Source: an uncultured Bacteroides sp. (lineage in GTDB: Bacteria; Bacteroidota; Bacteroidia; Bacteroidales; Bacteroidaceae). From it: a stretch of DNA of 13,266 nucleotides. The DNA lies in assembly GCA_905197435.1 (NCBI GenBank), contig CAJJYX010000084.1:1-13266 (forward strand). The letters are read 5' to 3'. Within the stretch, counting starts at the first letter, position 1, and the number at the start of each line of letters is the position of its first letter. The position numbers and the translations under genes are program-made. The notes beneath the pieces were generated by a model, which saw only the letters and a list, made by a program, of their open reading frames with translations, ran no database searches and was not told the DNA's origin. Positions 1 through 6,059 of the stretch are shown here, in pieces.

Positions 1-555
1 ATTTGCACAGCAACGAGCGTCTTCGGTGCCACTCCTGCAGAAAGCATGAATGTAGGCACCGCCTTCTTCGACTGGTTTGGCGCCATGGGAACGGGCATCA
101 CCGGCATGGGCGAACTTATCATCATCACTTTACTGGCAGGCGGAATGTTGGAAACAATCCGCTACAACGGTGGAATAGATTTCATCATTACCCGCCTTAC
201 ACGTCACGTCACAGGCAAGAGAGGTGCAGAACTCAGTATAGCCGCACTGGTGAGTGTTGCCAATCTTTGCACCGCCAACAACACCATTGCTATCATTACC
301 ACCGGACCTATCGCCAAAGACATAGCCAAACGCTTCCACCTGGACCGCCGGAAAACAGCCAGCATACTGGACACCTTTTCATGCCTTGTGCAAGGAATAA
401 TCCCCTACGGAGCACAAATGCTGATTGCTGCCGGACTGGCCGGCATCTCACCACTCAGCATCATCGGAAACCTGTACTATCCGTTCTGCATGGGAACATG
501 CGCCATACTTGCCATCCTGATGAGATATCCCATGAAATACTCGGGAGAAGGATAA
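1..555 (+). CDS. NhaC-family Na+/H+ antiporter, C-terminal part (5' end outside window)
   Basis: The frame is open from base 1, so the window shows only the last 184 codons; NhaC proteins are usually 430-500 aa. The visible part is hydrophobic with several membrane spans. It carries the polar stretch TANNTIAIITTGPIAKD, followed by a basic loop (KRFHLDRRKTASILDTF) and IIPYGAQ, which resemble the C-terminal half of NhaC-type inner-membrane exchangers. By family knowledge it would swap cytoplasmic Na+ for external H+ (or act as a related exchanger) in the cytoplasmic membrane. It is the only plus-strand gene here and converges on hemD. A 7-bp repeat run begins on the base right after its TAA. 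The family is fairly sure; the exact substrate is not. Confidence 0.85.
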   Translation: MCTATSVFGATPAESMNVGTAFFDWFGAMGTGITGMGELIIITLLAGGMLETIRYNGGIDFIITRLTRHVTGKRGAELSIAALVSVANLCTANNTIAIITTGPIAKDIAKRFHLDRRKTASILDTFSCLVQGIIPYGAQMLIAAGLAGISPLSIIGNLYYPFCMGTCAILAILMRYPMKYSGEG

Positions 556-646
556 GTGATGAGTGATAAGTGATGGGTGATGAGTGATAAGTGATGGGTG
601 ATGAGTGATGGGTGATGAGTGATAAGTGATGAGTGATAAGTGATGG
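556..646 (+). repeat. 13-copy 7-bp tandem repeat GTGATRR
   Basis: Thirteen uninterrupted heptamers of the form GTGATGA, GTGATAA or GTGATGG start on the first base after the antiporter stop codon. Variation is confined to the last two bases of the unit. The repeat opens spurious minus-strand reading frames rich in ITHHSL. There are no spacers, so it is not CRISPR. It probably forms part of the 3' untranslated region of the antiporter transcript. Confidence 0.9.
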
Positions 647-655
647 GGCGATACA

Positions 656-712
656 AAAACGAGCTACAAGTTCCTGGCGACATAAAAGCACAACCACTTG
701 TAGCTCAATTTT
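656..712. terminator. Hairpin between convergent genes, possible bidirectional terminator
   Basis: A perfect 11-bp inverted repeat, GAGCTACAAGT at 661-671 and ACTTGTAGCTC at 696-706, encloses a 24-nt loop. It is flanked by AAAA (656-659) and TTTT (709-712), so a T-run follows the stem in both directions after a short gap. It lies between the convergent antiporter and hemD genes, where a shared terminator would be expected. The loop is longer than in a typical intrinsic terminator, so the role is inferred from position. Confidence 0.5.
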
Positions 713-752
713 ATAAATCCACCGTTACAACTACAAGCCATAAGCAAACCAC

Positions 753-773
753 TCATAACTTATAACTCATAAC
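753..773 (-). repeat. 3-copy 7-bp tandem repeat GTTATRA behind hemD
   Basis: Read on the minus strand, the hemD stop TAA is followed by AAAA and then GTTATGA, GTTATAA, GTTATGA. It is the same kind of heptamer as the run behind the convergent antiporter gene, with T in place of G at the third base. Both runs lie in the same sense as the gene they follow. Confidence 0.75.
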
Positions 774-777
774 TTTT

Positions 778-1530
778 TTACTTTCCTTTATTATTCTCCT
801 TGATAAACATATCAAGCGCCGCCGTCATTGAGGGTGCTTGTACGCTGGGGGCCTCCAAGTCGAGACGAAGCCCGGCATCGCGAACCGCCTGGGCAGTTGT
901 AGAACCGAATGTTCCGATCTTGATTTCCTTCTGGTCAAAATCCGGGAAATTCTTTTTCAAGGCACTGATACCCGCCGGGCTGAAGAACACCAGCATGTCA
1001 TAGTCAAAAGCCTCATCTGCTGCAAAATCATTGCTAACAGTACGGTACATGACAGCTTCCGTGTGTTGAATCTTATGCTTATCCAGCAGGTTCTTCACAT
1101 CATCATTATGTACATCCGACATGGGTACCAAGTACTTTTCAGTCTTATGCTTAACAATGGAAGGTATCAAATCGTCAATCTTCCCGGTGTTCCCGAAGAA
1201 AATCTTACGCTTACGATACTGCACATACTTTTGGATATACAGAGCAACAGCCTCCGTCACGCAGAAATACTTCATTGTTTCGGGAATTGTCACACGCAAT
1301 TCTGCACACAAATGGAAAAAATGATCGATAGCATGACGCGAAGTAAAAATAACGGCAGTGTGATCCAGGATCGAAATTTTCTGCTGTCTGAACTCTTTCG
1401 CTGAAAGGCTCTCCACTTTGATAAAGGGGCGGAAATCTATCTTCACACCATACTTCTCGGCGATGTCGTAGTAAGGAGATTTCTCTGATGCCGGTTTCGG
1501 CTGCGACACAAGTACTTTCTTAATTTTCAA
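778..1530 (-). CDS. hemD: Uroporphyrinogen-III synthase (HemD)
   Basis: A 250-aa protein whose N-terminus (MKIKKVLVSQPKP...SPYYDIAEKYG) and overall layout match Bacteroidetes uroporphyrinogen-III synthases. These are two-lobed cytoplasmic enzymes that close hydroxymethylbilane into uroporphyrinogen III for haem and related tetrapyrroles. Recognisable pieces are FTSRHAIDHFF near residues 62-72 and VFFSPAGISALKKNFP in the second lobe. The start appears to be TTG at 1530: an in-frame stop lies a few codons upstream and no ATG is available. Only GACG separates it from the DUF4271 stop, so translation is probably coupled. Last gene of the LOG-DUF4271-hemD unit. Low sequence conservation is normal for the family; recognition here rests on the Bacteroides form. 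Confidence 0.85.
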   Translation of the reverse strand: MKIKKVLVSQPKPASEKSPYYDIAEKYGVKIDFRPFIKVESLSAKEFRQQKISILDHTAVIFTSRHAIDHFFHLCAELRVTIPETMKYFCVTEAVALYIQKYVQYRKRKIFFGNTGKIDDLIPSIVKHKTEKYLVPMSDVHNDDVKNLLDKHKIQHTEAVMYRTVSNDFAADEAFDYDMLVFFSPAGISALKKNFPDFDQKEIKIGTFGSTTAQAVRDAGLRLDLEAPSVQAPSMTAALDMFIKENNKGK

Positions 1531-1534
1531 CGTC

Positions 1535-2266
1535 CTAAAATTTTATTATCAAATAATTGTTTAGCTGCATCATGCCTTGATATAACACAAAACAAGGCAT
1601 GATTTCAAGGGCACAAAAGTACAAAATTAAAAAGAAACCACCATGCAAATTGTTACAAAAAAGCTTTATCCACTTGTATAACATCAATATTTTAACCAAA
1701 ATGCCTAAAAACAATCCTATTATTATTGTCAAATGCAAACTCAAATCAAAATAGACAATGAACAAAGCAAACGGGAAAAGGGCGAATCCAAGGTAATAAA
1801 GTAACGTGGAATAGGACTCAAGCCATAGCGTTGTAACGCTTTCGTCAAAAAAAATCCAACCCAGAAAAGAGTAAATCATCCACTTCAGGCACAAATAGAG
1901 GAGACACACACCGATATAAATCCCCAACAGAATCCCCGGTGATACGTGATGCACCAGGTCGGGCTGCAGGTCGTTGAAGTAGTTGAATATACAAACGCCG
2001 GCAAGGACGCAGGTCTGCAGAATAAGCAGCAATAGATAGCGCATATCGGTAGCAGTGGAAGTAGCGAATATGCTGGTACGCTCACGGTGCAGCAGGAAAT
2101 CCTTCACCAACTGCAGCAGAAACTTGCGGCTGCGCGACAGGACATAGGCCGACAGAAAGAAGCAACACAAGAGAATTACGGTGATACCATCGTCCATTCT
2201 CGGAGAATATGGGAGAGGGATTCCCTCCGTCCCCACTACTGTCCAAGCCATCAACAGCCCTATCAT
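1535..2266 (-). CDS. DUF4271 domain membrane protein
   Basis: A 243-aa protein made largely of hydrophobic segments, about six to seven membrane spans, for example near residues 28-45, 76-95, 108-130, 155-172 and 176-195. Together with its position directly before hemD, this fits the Bacteroidetes DUF4271 family, an inner-membrane protein of unknown function. Its ATG (2266-2264) overlaps the stop of the upstream LOG-family gene as ATGA, and its TAG lies 4 nt before the hemD TTG. The three genes are therefore almost certainly one transcript. The last 35 codons contain an 11-bp inverted repeat and a TACTTTTG box. No enzymatic motif is visible. Confidence 0.75.
   Translation of the reverse strand: MIGLLMAWTVVGTEGIPLPYSPRMDDGITVILLCCFFLSAYVLSRSRKFLLQLVKDFLLHRERTSIFATSTATDMRYLLLLILQTCVLAGVCIFNYFNDLQPDLVHHVSPGILLGIYIGVCLLYLCLKWMIYSFLGWIFFDESVTTLWLESYSTLLYYLGFALFPFALFIVYFDLSLHLTIIIGLFLGILVKILMLYKWIKLFCNNLHGGFFLILYFCALEIMPCFVLYQGMMQLNNYLIIKF
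1569..1603. repeat. 11-bp inverted repeat inside the 3' end of the DUF4271 gene
   Basis: ATCATGCCTTG (1569-1579) and CAAGGCATGAT (1593-1603) form a perfect 11-bp inverted repeat around a 13-nt AT-rich loop. It is still within codons of the DUF4271 gene and lies 39 nt upstream of the hemD start. Minus-strand TACTTTTG (1621-1614) sits just upstream and matches the Bacteroides -7 pattern TAnnTTTG, but I found no well-spaced -33 partner. It could be an internal hemD control element or a chance coding feature. Confidence 0.4.
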
Positions 2267-2853
2267 ATCGCAGCGAATTTACGGATGGAGGCGTCCCACA
2301 AGGGAGTGGTATGTATCAGTTCCACCGCTTCCTGCGGTGTCTGCGCCACATGCCAGATGGCACCGTGCTGCACACGCATGAAGTTTTCCTCCACCGCCTT
2401 GCGAAGCATGTCAAGCAAAGGTCCAAAATAGTTCTTGGTATTCAATATGACAATCGGGTTCAGATACAGTCCCAGTTGTTTCCAGGTAATGATTTCCAGC
2501 AGCTCTTCCAATGTGCCGCAACCACCGGGCAAGGCAATGACAGCATCGCTCAGGTCGGCCATCGTTTTCTTCCGCTGGTGCATACTCTCTACCTCCACGA
2601 GTTGGGTAAGCCCCGTATGATGCCATCCCTGCTCTATCATAAAACGGGGAATGACGCCCGTCACTTCTCCTCCCGCCCGGAGTGCCGCATCCGATACGGC
2701 AGACATCAGTCCCATGTTTCCCGCCCCATTAATCAAGCGGATATGTTTCTCTCCCAGCAGAGTGCCCAGCTCGCGGGCAGCATCAAAATAAGCAGAATCT
2801 ATCTTTGTACTCGAAGCGCTATACACACATACGGAATTAATCTTATTCATCAT
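2263..2853 (-). CDS. LOG-family protein (TIGR00730, cytokinin riboside 5'-monophosphate phosphoribohydrolase-like)
   Basis: A 196-aa Rossmann-fold protein with the family signature PGGCGTLEE at residues 109-117, the upstream nucleotide-binding-type segment INGAGNMGLM (41-50) and the MHQRKK stretch (91-96) typical of LOG proteins. Family members hydrolyse nucleoside 5'-monophosphates to free base and ribose 5-phosphate, in the cytoplasm. The bacterial substrate is often unproven and nothing here decides it. Start is the first of two adjacent ATGs (2853 or 2850). It is the first gene of a three-gene unit with DUF4271 and hemD, overlapping the former by 4 nt, and a promoter-like element lies just upstream. 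Length is normal for the family. Confidence 0.9.
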   Translation of the reverse strand: MMNKINSVCVYSASSTKIDSAYFDAARELGTLLGEKHIRLINGAGNMGLMSAVSDAALRAGGEVTGVIPRFMIEQGWHHTGLTQLVEVESMHQRKKTMADLSDAVIALPGGCGTLEELLEIITWKQLGLYLNPIVILNTKNYFGPLLDMLRKAVEENFMRVQHGAIWHVAQTPQEAVELIHTTPLWDASIRKFAAI

Positions 2854-2880
2854 CTTGTTCTATGCCTTGTTATATGACTG

Positions 2881-2911
2881 CAAAGGTACATGATTTCAAG
2901 GAGATTTGAAA
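2881..2911 (-). promoter_or_regulatory. Bacteroides-type promoter for the LOG-DUF4271-hemD unit
   Basis: On the minus strand TACCTTTG (2888-2881) matches the Bacteroides -7 consensus TAnnTTTG exactly. Nineteen bases upstream lies TTTC (2911-2908), one mismatch from the -33 TTTG box. This places transcription start roughly 20 nt before the LOG ATG. It lies in the 77-nt gap after the YdeI-like gene. Confidence 0.6.
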
Positions 2912-2930
2912 CAAGGGGCAGATATCTTTC

Positions 2931-3437
2931 CTATGCCTTGTCTGCAATTTTTTTATGTTTGGAGAGTCTGTTCAGCGCTTGGGCCATCCTGTTAATCCTC
3001 ACTTCTTCCACTTTGGCAGAGTATATCCATTTGATGTAGCTGTGCCGTTCGTTGTCATTGAGGGAATTAAAAAACCGCAACGCTTCATTGTCGTCTTGCA
3101 GGCACAGCATAAGTTCCTCGGGGACTTCCGCAGGCTCATTATCGGGATATAAAATAACGTGGACATAATCGCCTGCCTGCTTTCTTATCTTTTTCCGTAT
3201 CTCAGATTTCACGGCAAGCATCAAGCTCCCTCTCCCGGAAGGCATCAGATGGTATTTCTCGATTTCATGCCCGTCGATGCTTCCCCGTACTTTCACCCAA
3301 CTGAACGGAGCATTCGGATCCGGCAGAATCTCGGGAATAATCGTAAATGTCCAACCGCCTTTGCCGGGACTTGATTTCTCAAGCAAATATTCTTTATCTA
3401 CCAATGGCTTTTCATTCATATCATTAGTACTTTTCAT
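2931..3437 (-). CDS. YdeI/OmdA-like protein with DUF1905 domain
   Basis: A 168-aa soluble protein without signal peptide or membrane span. Residues about 28-105 (GWTFTIIPE ... FSWVKVRGSIDG ... AGDYVHVILYPD) fit DUF1905. The C-terminal part (PEELMLCLQDDNEALRFFNSLNDNERHSYIKWIYSAK ...) fits the YdeI/OmpD-associated helical module, including the alpha-helical ERHSYIKWI signature. Proteins of this type have been linked to bacteriocin or envelope-stress tolerance, but the biochemical role is not established. The start is uncertain: ATG at 3437 or, six codons in, ATG at 3419. It appears monocistronic, 77 nt before the LOG gene, and is the first ordinary gene beyond the RHS remnants. Confidence 0.75.
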   Translation of the reverse strand: MKSTNDMNEKPLVDKEYLLEKSSPGKGGWTFTIIPEILPDPNAPFSWVKVRGSIDGHEIEKYHLMPSGRGSLMLAVKSEIRKKIRKQAGDYVHVILYPDNEPAEVPEELMLCLQDDNEALRFFNSLNDNERHSYIKWIYSAKVEEVRINRMAQALNRLSKHKKIADKA

Positions 3438-3493
3438 GGATTTCGTTGGTTAAATGTCTATATTCTCTATATTTCATTAAATTGAAGATTCTT

Positions 3494-3661
3494 ATATTCG
3501 TTCGCCTGCTTCACACCGTCCTTGAACTCGAAGCCACCGTTGTAGGCAGAAGCCGTCATGTTCTCACTGACACGATTGGCATTCGTGCTGAGGCTTGCCG
3601 TTTCACCGTAAATGGCGTTTAACATCCTACCTTGCCCGTTGTAGGTGAACTCATAGCTGCA
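3494..3661 (-). pseudogene. Remnant of a third RHS core copy with internal deletion
   Basis: The minus strand encodes, without a start codon, a peptide that runs as YEFTYNGQGR, AIYGETASLSTN, ANRVSEN, then directly TASAYNGGFEFKDGVKQANEY. Both halves match gene B, but about 43 codons lie between them there (from the SENV segment to the VTAS segment). The joint falls at a valine codon in both parents, so a short in-frame deletion at GTG microhomology explains it. Matching stops after NEY, and the frame ends eight codons later. It is a leftover of another RHS tip copy whose toxin end has been lost. Confidence 0.8.
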
Positions 3662-3698
3662 GATAGAAAAATCTTATCATTAAAAATGCTATATGAAA

Positions 3699-3750
3699 TG
3701 AGGTTGCGTCAAACTTTTTGGGAACACTTCAAAACTCTGGCACAACCTCA
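3699..3750 (-). terminator. Possible terminator behind the orphan immunity gene
   Basis: TGAGGTTG (3699-3706) pairs with CAACCTCA (3743-3750). With one mismatch and G-U wobbles the stem extends a few further pairs inward. On the minus strand a T-rich stretch follows, though not a clean T-run. It lies 38 nt after the stop of the immunity gene at 3789-4238. The remaining bases between 3438 and 3788, outside this hairpin and the RHS scrap, show nothing recognisable. Confidence 0.4.
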
Positions 3751-3788
3751 ATCTGTGAAATTAGTTTTAAATTATAGTATGGTAGTTT

Positions 3789-4238
3789 TTACTCTCCATG
3801 TATAGCTTTAACAAAGCCTCCGTTCTTTTTTCTAATTTCAATGTAGGCAGTGCCACCTAACACATCTCTACCATTTGCTTTGGGCAAAGTTCCGTATATA
3901 ATCCAAATGCCATCTACTAAATTAATATGAAAGGGTTTCTGAAGTGAAATATTTTCTTTTCCATAGGCATCGATTAATATCGGTTCTGCTATTTTGAAAG
4001 CCATTTCTGCTGAAGAAACCTCTTGCCCTCTTTCGTTCAAAGATGTGGTATCTTCCGGTTCTTCTATATATAAACGTTGCAATGTGCTGTCTAAAACAAA
4101 CTCTCCAGCAATAGTATCATTTGTCCACACAATGGATGTTGTATCTATCAAGATACCATTTACTAAATTTGAAGATTTTTTAGGCATGCAATTAGTAAAC
4201 AATGCAGCTACCATTAAAAAACAAATAAATATTCTCAT
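3789..4238 (-). CDS. Probable NTF2-fold immunity lipoprotein (orphan tip)
   Basis: I place the start at ATG 4238, giving 149 aa; a TTG at 4253 would add five residues but overlap the upstream stop. The N-terminus MRIFICFLMVAALFTNC is a lipoprotein-type signal ending in Cys, although FTN-C is not a perfect lipobox. The mature start CMPKKSS lacks the acidic export tag of Bacteroides surface lipoproteins, so it may stay on the periplasmic side. The C-terminal half (AEMAFKIAEPILIDAYG, PFHINLVDGIWIIYGTL, GGTAYIEIRKKNGGF) resembles the NTF2-fold immunity family for polymorphic toxins. It starts 11 nt after the DUF4329-type tip stops, the usual toxin-immunity order. The AT-rich composition differs from the RHS core. 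Expected role: bind and neutralise the adjacent tip in the envelope. Confidence 0.7.
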   Translation of the reverse strand: MRIFICFLMVAALFTNCMPKKSSNLVNGILIDTTSIVWTNDTIAGEFVLDSTLQRLYIEEPEDTTSLNERGQEVSSAEMAFKIAEPILIDAYGKENISLQKPFHINLVDGIWIIYGTLPKANGRDVLGGTAYIEIRKKNGGFVKAIHGE

Positions 4239-4249
4239 ATATGCATATA

Positions 4250-5506
4250 TCAAAAAATATTTCTAATCCAATCTATAATACTCGTTACTAAAGACTTTGC
4301 GGCAGGATTTTCTGTTGGATTAATCCTATTTTGGCGATTAGGGTCTTTAGGATCACTTGATATATCTTTTGAAACAGTTGTTATTTCATCATTCTTTGGA
4401 TTATATTCCAAAAGGGTACCACTTGGTGTTGTCAAATATCCAATAGTTTTTTCTTTTTTATTATAGGCTTTATCCGCAGGGGAAAATGTATTATCATTCA
4501 CCTTCAGTTTTTCCCCATTTGCATTGACTGTTACACCATCATAATTTCCATGTGAGTGAATTGTTGCCACAGTAGTTGCCCCTTCTGGAGATAAGCTCAA
4601 AGAAGAATTATGCTCTGTTCCCATTTTTGCAGGAGAATATGAATATCCTTCCAATGCACCTCCCTTTCTGACCTCATAAATAGAAGAGCCCATCTCTCTT
4701 TTACGAATGATAGATGCACCATTATAATACATTCCCCAATCTTTAGCAGCTTCCCTTGGCGTTTTAAATAAATCACCGGGACCGAAATCCATGCCACTTT
4801 TGTCAATAAAGAGTATGGGATTATTTCCACAATATGTATAAGGACTCAACAGATAATACTTCTCCGCCAACGGGTCATTCGTCGTAAACCTCCCCAACGC
4901 CGCATCATAATGCCTTGCACCGTAGTCATACCAATTCAAACCCTTCTTTGAGTCATACTCCTTGCCGTTGTACTTGTAAGGCTGGGCATTGCCCGTGCTT
5001 GCGAACACACCGCCGAAGGGATAGTAATGGCTCGTTTCCTCAACTGTGCCGCTCTGGTTAATCACTACACGGTTATTCCCCTGATGGTCTTTCAAGTAGT
5101 AATGATACTTGCTATCACTCAAAGTAACATAACCCTCTTCGGTCAACAAAAGCTTCTGAACACCGTTCTCATAGATCACATTTCCGCAGTAATCGGCAGT
5201 GAGGGTGACATTTCCCATCTTATGAGCCGTTTTCAGCTTTGTGCCGTCAGCAGCATAGGTATAGGTGATGGTACTCCCGTCACTGAAAGTCACCTGGCTT
5301 GGCAAATTTAAACAATTATATTGGATATCAGTGATTCCCTTGTTCAAATCTTTAGTTAAATTGCCGTTAGCATCATACGCGTACTCGTTCGACTGCTTCA
5401 CACCGTCCTTGAACTCGAAGCCACCGTTGTAGGCGGAAGCCGTCACCGCATCGTCCACGCGGGTCAACTGATTACCATTCAAGGTGTAAGTCAGGTTATC
5501 AAGCAT
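4250..5506 (-). CDS. Orphan RHS core end with DUF4329/JAB-like toxin tip
   Basis: The 418-aa frame from ATG 5506 has no signal peptide and no N-terminal RHS or DUF6443 part. Residues 1-230 repeat the end of gene B: YD motifs, DHQGNNRVVIN, HYYPFGG, YNGKEYD, GARHYDAALGRF, DPLAEKYY and NNPILFID, i.e. the RHS repeat-associated core end. Residues about 235-418 are an unrelated AT-rich tip. It contains H317-S-H319 and, 22 residues on, S342-P-A-D345, the HxH...SxxD pattern of JAB/JAMM metallopeptidase folds, followed by IGYLTTPSGTLLEYNP as in DUF4329 tips. The in-frame core continues upstream to 5641 without another ATG. A terminator lies just before it and no promoter was found, so it is probably a silent, displaced tip kept with its immunity gene. 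Translation from 5506 cannot be excluded. Confidence 0.75.
   Translation of the reverse strand: MLDNLTYTLNGNQLTRVDDAVTASAYNGGFEFKDGVKQSNEYAYDANGNLTKDLNKGITDIQYNCLNLPSQVTFSDGSTITYTYAADGTKLKTAHKMGNVTLTADYCGNVIYENGVQKLLLTEEGYVTLSDSKYHYYLKDHQGNNRVVINQSGTVEETSHYYPFGGVFASTGNAQPYKYNGKEYDSKKGLNWYDYGARHYDAALGRFTTNDPLAEKYYLLSPYTYCGNNPILFIDKSGMDFGPGDLFKTPREAAKDWGMYYNGASIIRKREMGSSIYEVRKGGALEGYSYSPAKMGTEHNSSLSLSPEGATTVATIHSHGNYDGVTVNANGEKLKVNDNTFSPADKAYNKKEKTIGYLTTPSGTLLEYNPKNDEITTVSKDISSDPKDPNRQNRINPTENPAAKSLVTSIIDWIRNIF
5037..5362 (-). repeat. 326-bp core repeat, orphan copy (identical to 6880-7205)
   Basis: Compared base by base with 6880-7205 at a constant offset of 1843, I find no difference over 326 bp. 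The wider homology runs from about 4860 to 5572 without indels. There are about a dozen differences in the roughly 157 bp to the left and about nine in the 210 bp to the right. Confidence 0.9.
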
Positions 5507-5641
5507 GCTGTAGGCTGAGGCCCCGGTCCGTCCGTAGTGCTGCAGGCTCTTGATGTTGCCGTTCTTGTCATAACCCGTAACCTTTTCCGTATATTGGCCT
5601 GCGCCGTGGGTGAAAGCAGTCAGACGGTTAAGGCCGTCGTA
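5507..5641 (-). pseudogene. Upstream, start-less extension of the orphan RHS core
   Basis: The frame of the orphan core continues upstream for 45 codons, beginning exactly at a YDGLNR motif and reading through YDKNGNIKSLQHYGRTGASAY into the ATG at 5506. The last part matches gene B closely, while the 20 codons after YDGLNR (LTAFTHGAGQYTEKVTG) do not, so the orphan came from a different RHS allele. The next upstream codon is TAA, so the copy is cut at this point. Confidence 0.75.
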
Positions 5642-5650
5642 TTAGTATTA

Positions 5651-5713
5651 GAAAGAAAAAACAAAAAAAAGCTATCCTAACATGCAAGATATAAGATATC
5701 TGATGTTAGGATA
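5651..5713 (-). terminator. Intrinsic terminator closing the A-B-immunity operon
   Basis: TATCCTAACAT (5673-5683) and ATGTTAGGATA (5703-5713) form a perfect 11-bp stem. An inner stem AGATAT/ATATCT (5687-5692 with 5696-5701) continues it to a 3-nt loop. On the minus strand the stem is followed by a run of eight T, then G and six more T. It lies 70 nt after the stop of the 90-aa gene and right before the orphan core, which it would cut off from upstream transcription. The remaining stretch up to 5783 shows no further feature. Confidence 0.85.
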
Positions 5714-5783
5714 ACGATAAAAATAGTCAATTCATATCAGGGCAAGACGGTCTAATTATCAATACAAAAGAGACTGCGTTTGT

Positions 5784-6056
5784 TTATGATAAACTGCATT
5801 TTTCTTTTGAAGATTTACGGCTATTGACAAGAGAAGCTACTAAATAAAAGATATTAATGATTACATAGCATAGAAAAAACTTCCACACTTTAATCGTTTC
5901 TTTTAGCCACTCCTCAACCCATAAGATATCAATCTTATCCCCACATCGATTTTCAATCTCATATTTATAACTAATTTCACAATTAATAATTGCGTATACA
6001 ATTAATAATGAAAGAATTATTGATGTGGCAACAAACACAATTCTAAGCCATTTCAT
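5784..6056 (-). CDS. Small two-helix membrane protein, probable immunity protein of gene B tip
   Basis: A 90-aa protein with two clear membrane segments (about residues 4-25, IVFVATSIILSLLIVYAII, and 58-78, FFLCYVIINIFYLVASLV). An acidic central stretch (EIENRCGDKIDILWVEEWLKE) lies between them and the C-terminus is basic. I do not recognise the family. The ATG lies 3 nt after the gene B stop, the gene is AT-rich like the tip it follows, and a strong terminator comes next. Position, size and composition fit the immunity partner of the current RHS tip, sitting in the inner membrane. No homology evidence is available from reading alone. Confidence 0.6.
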   Translation of the reverse strand: MKWLRIVFVATSIILSLLIVYAIINCEISYKYEIENRCGDKIDILWVEEWLKETIKVWKFFLCYVIINIFYLVASLVNSRKSSKEKCSLS

Positions 6057-6059
6057 AAT

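Noticed and set aside
556..646. Possible CRISPR array
   Set aside because: Units are 7 bp and directly adjacent with no spacers; no cas genes are in the window.
461..697. Minus-strand reading frames of 68-78 aa rich in ITHHSL/TYHSS repeats
   Set aside because: They are translations of the 7-bp tandem repeat plus the end of the antiporter gene; no start context, no family and low-complexity sequence.
838..1404. Plus-strand frame of 188 aa
   Set aside because: It is antisense to hemD and shows no recognisable features.
4239..4253. TTG start at 4253 for the NTF2-type immunity gene
   Set aside because: It overlaps the toxin stop codon and only adds five residues before a good lipoprotein signal beginning at ATG 4238.
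5027..5311. Two 94-aa plus-strand frames, nearly identical to each other (here and at 6870-7154)
   Set aside because: They are antisense images of the duplicated RHS core, and their similarity only reflects the DNA repeat.
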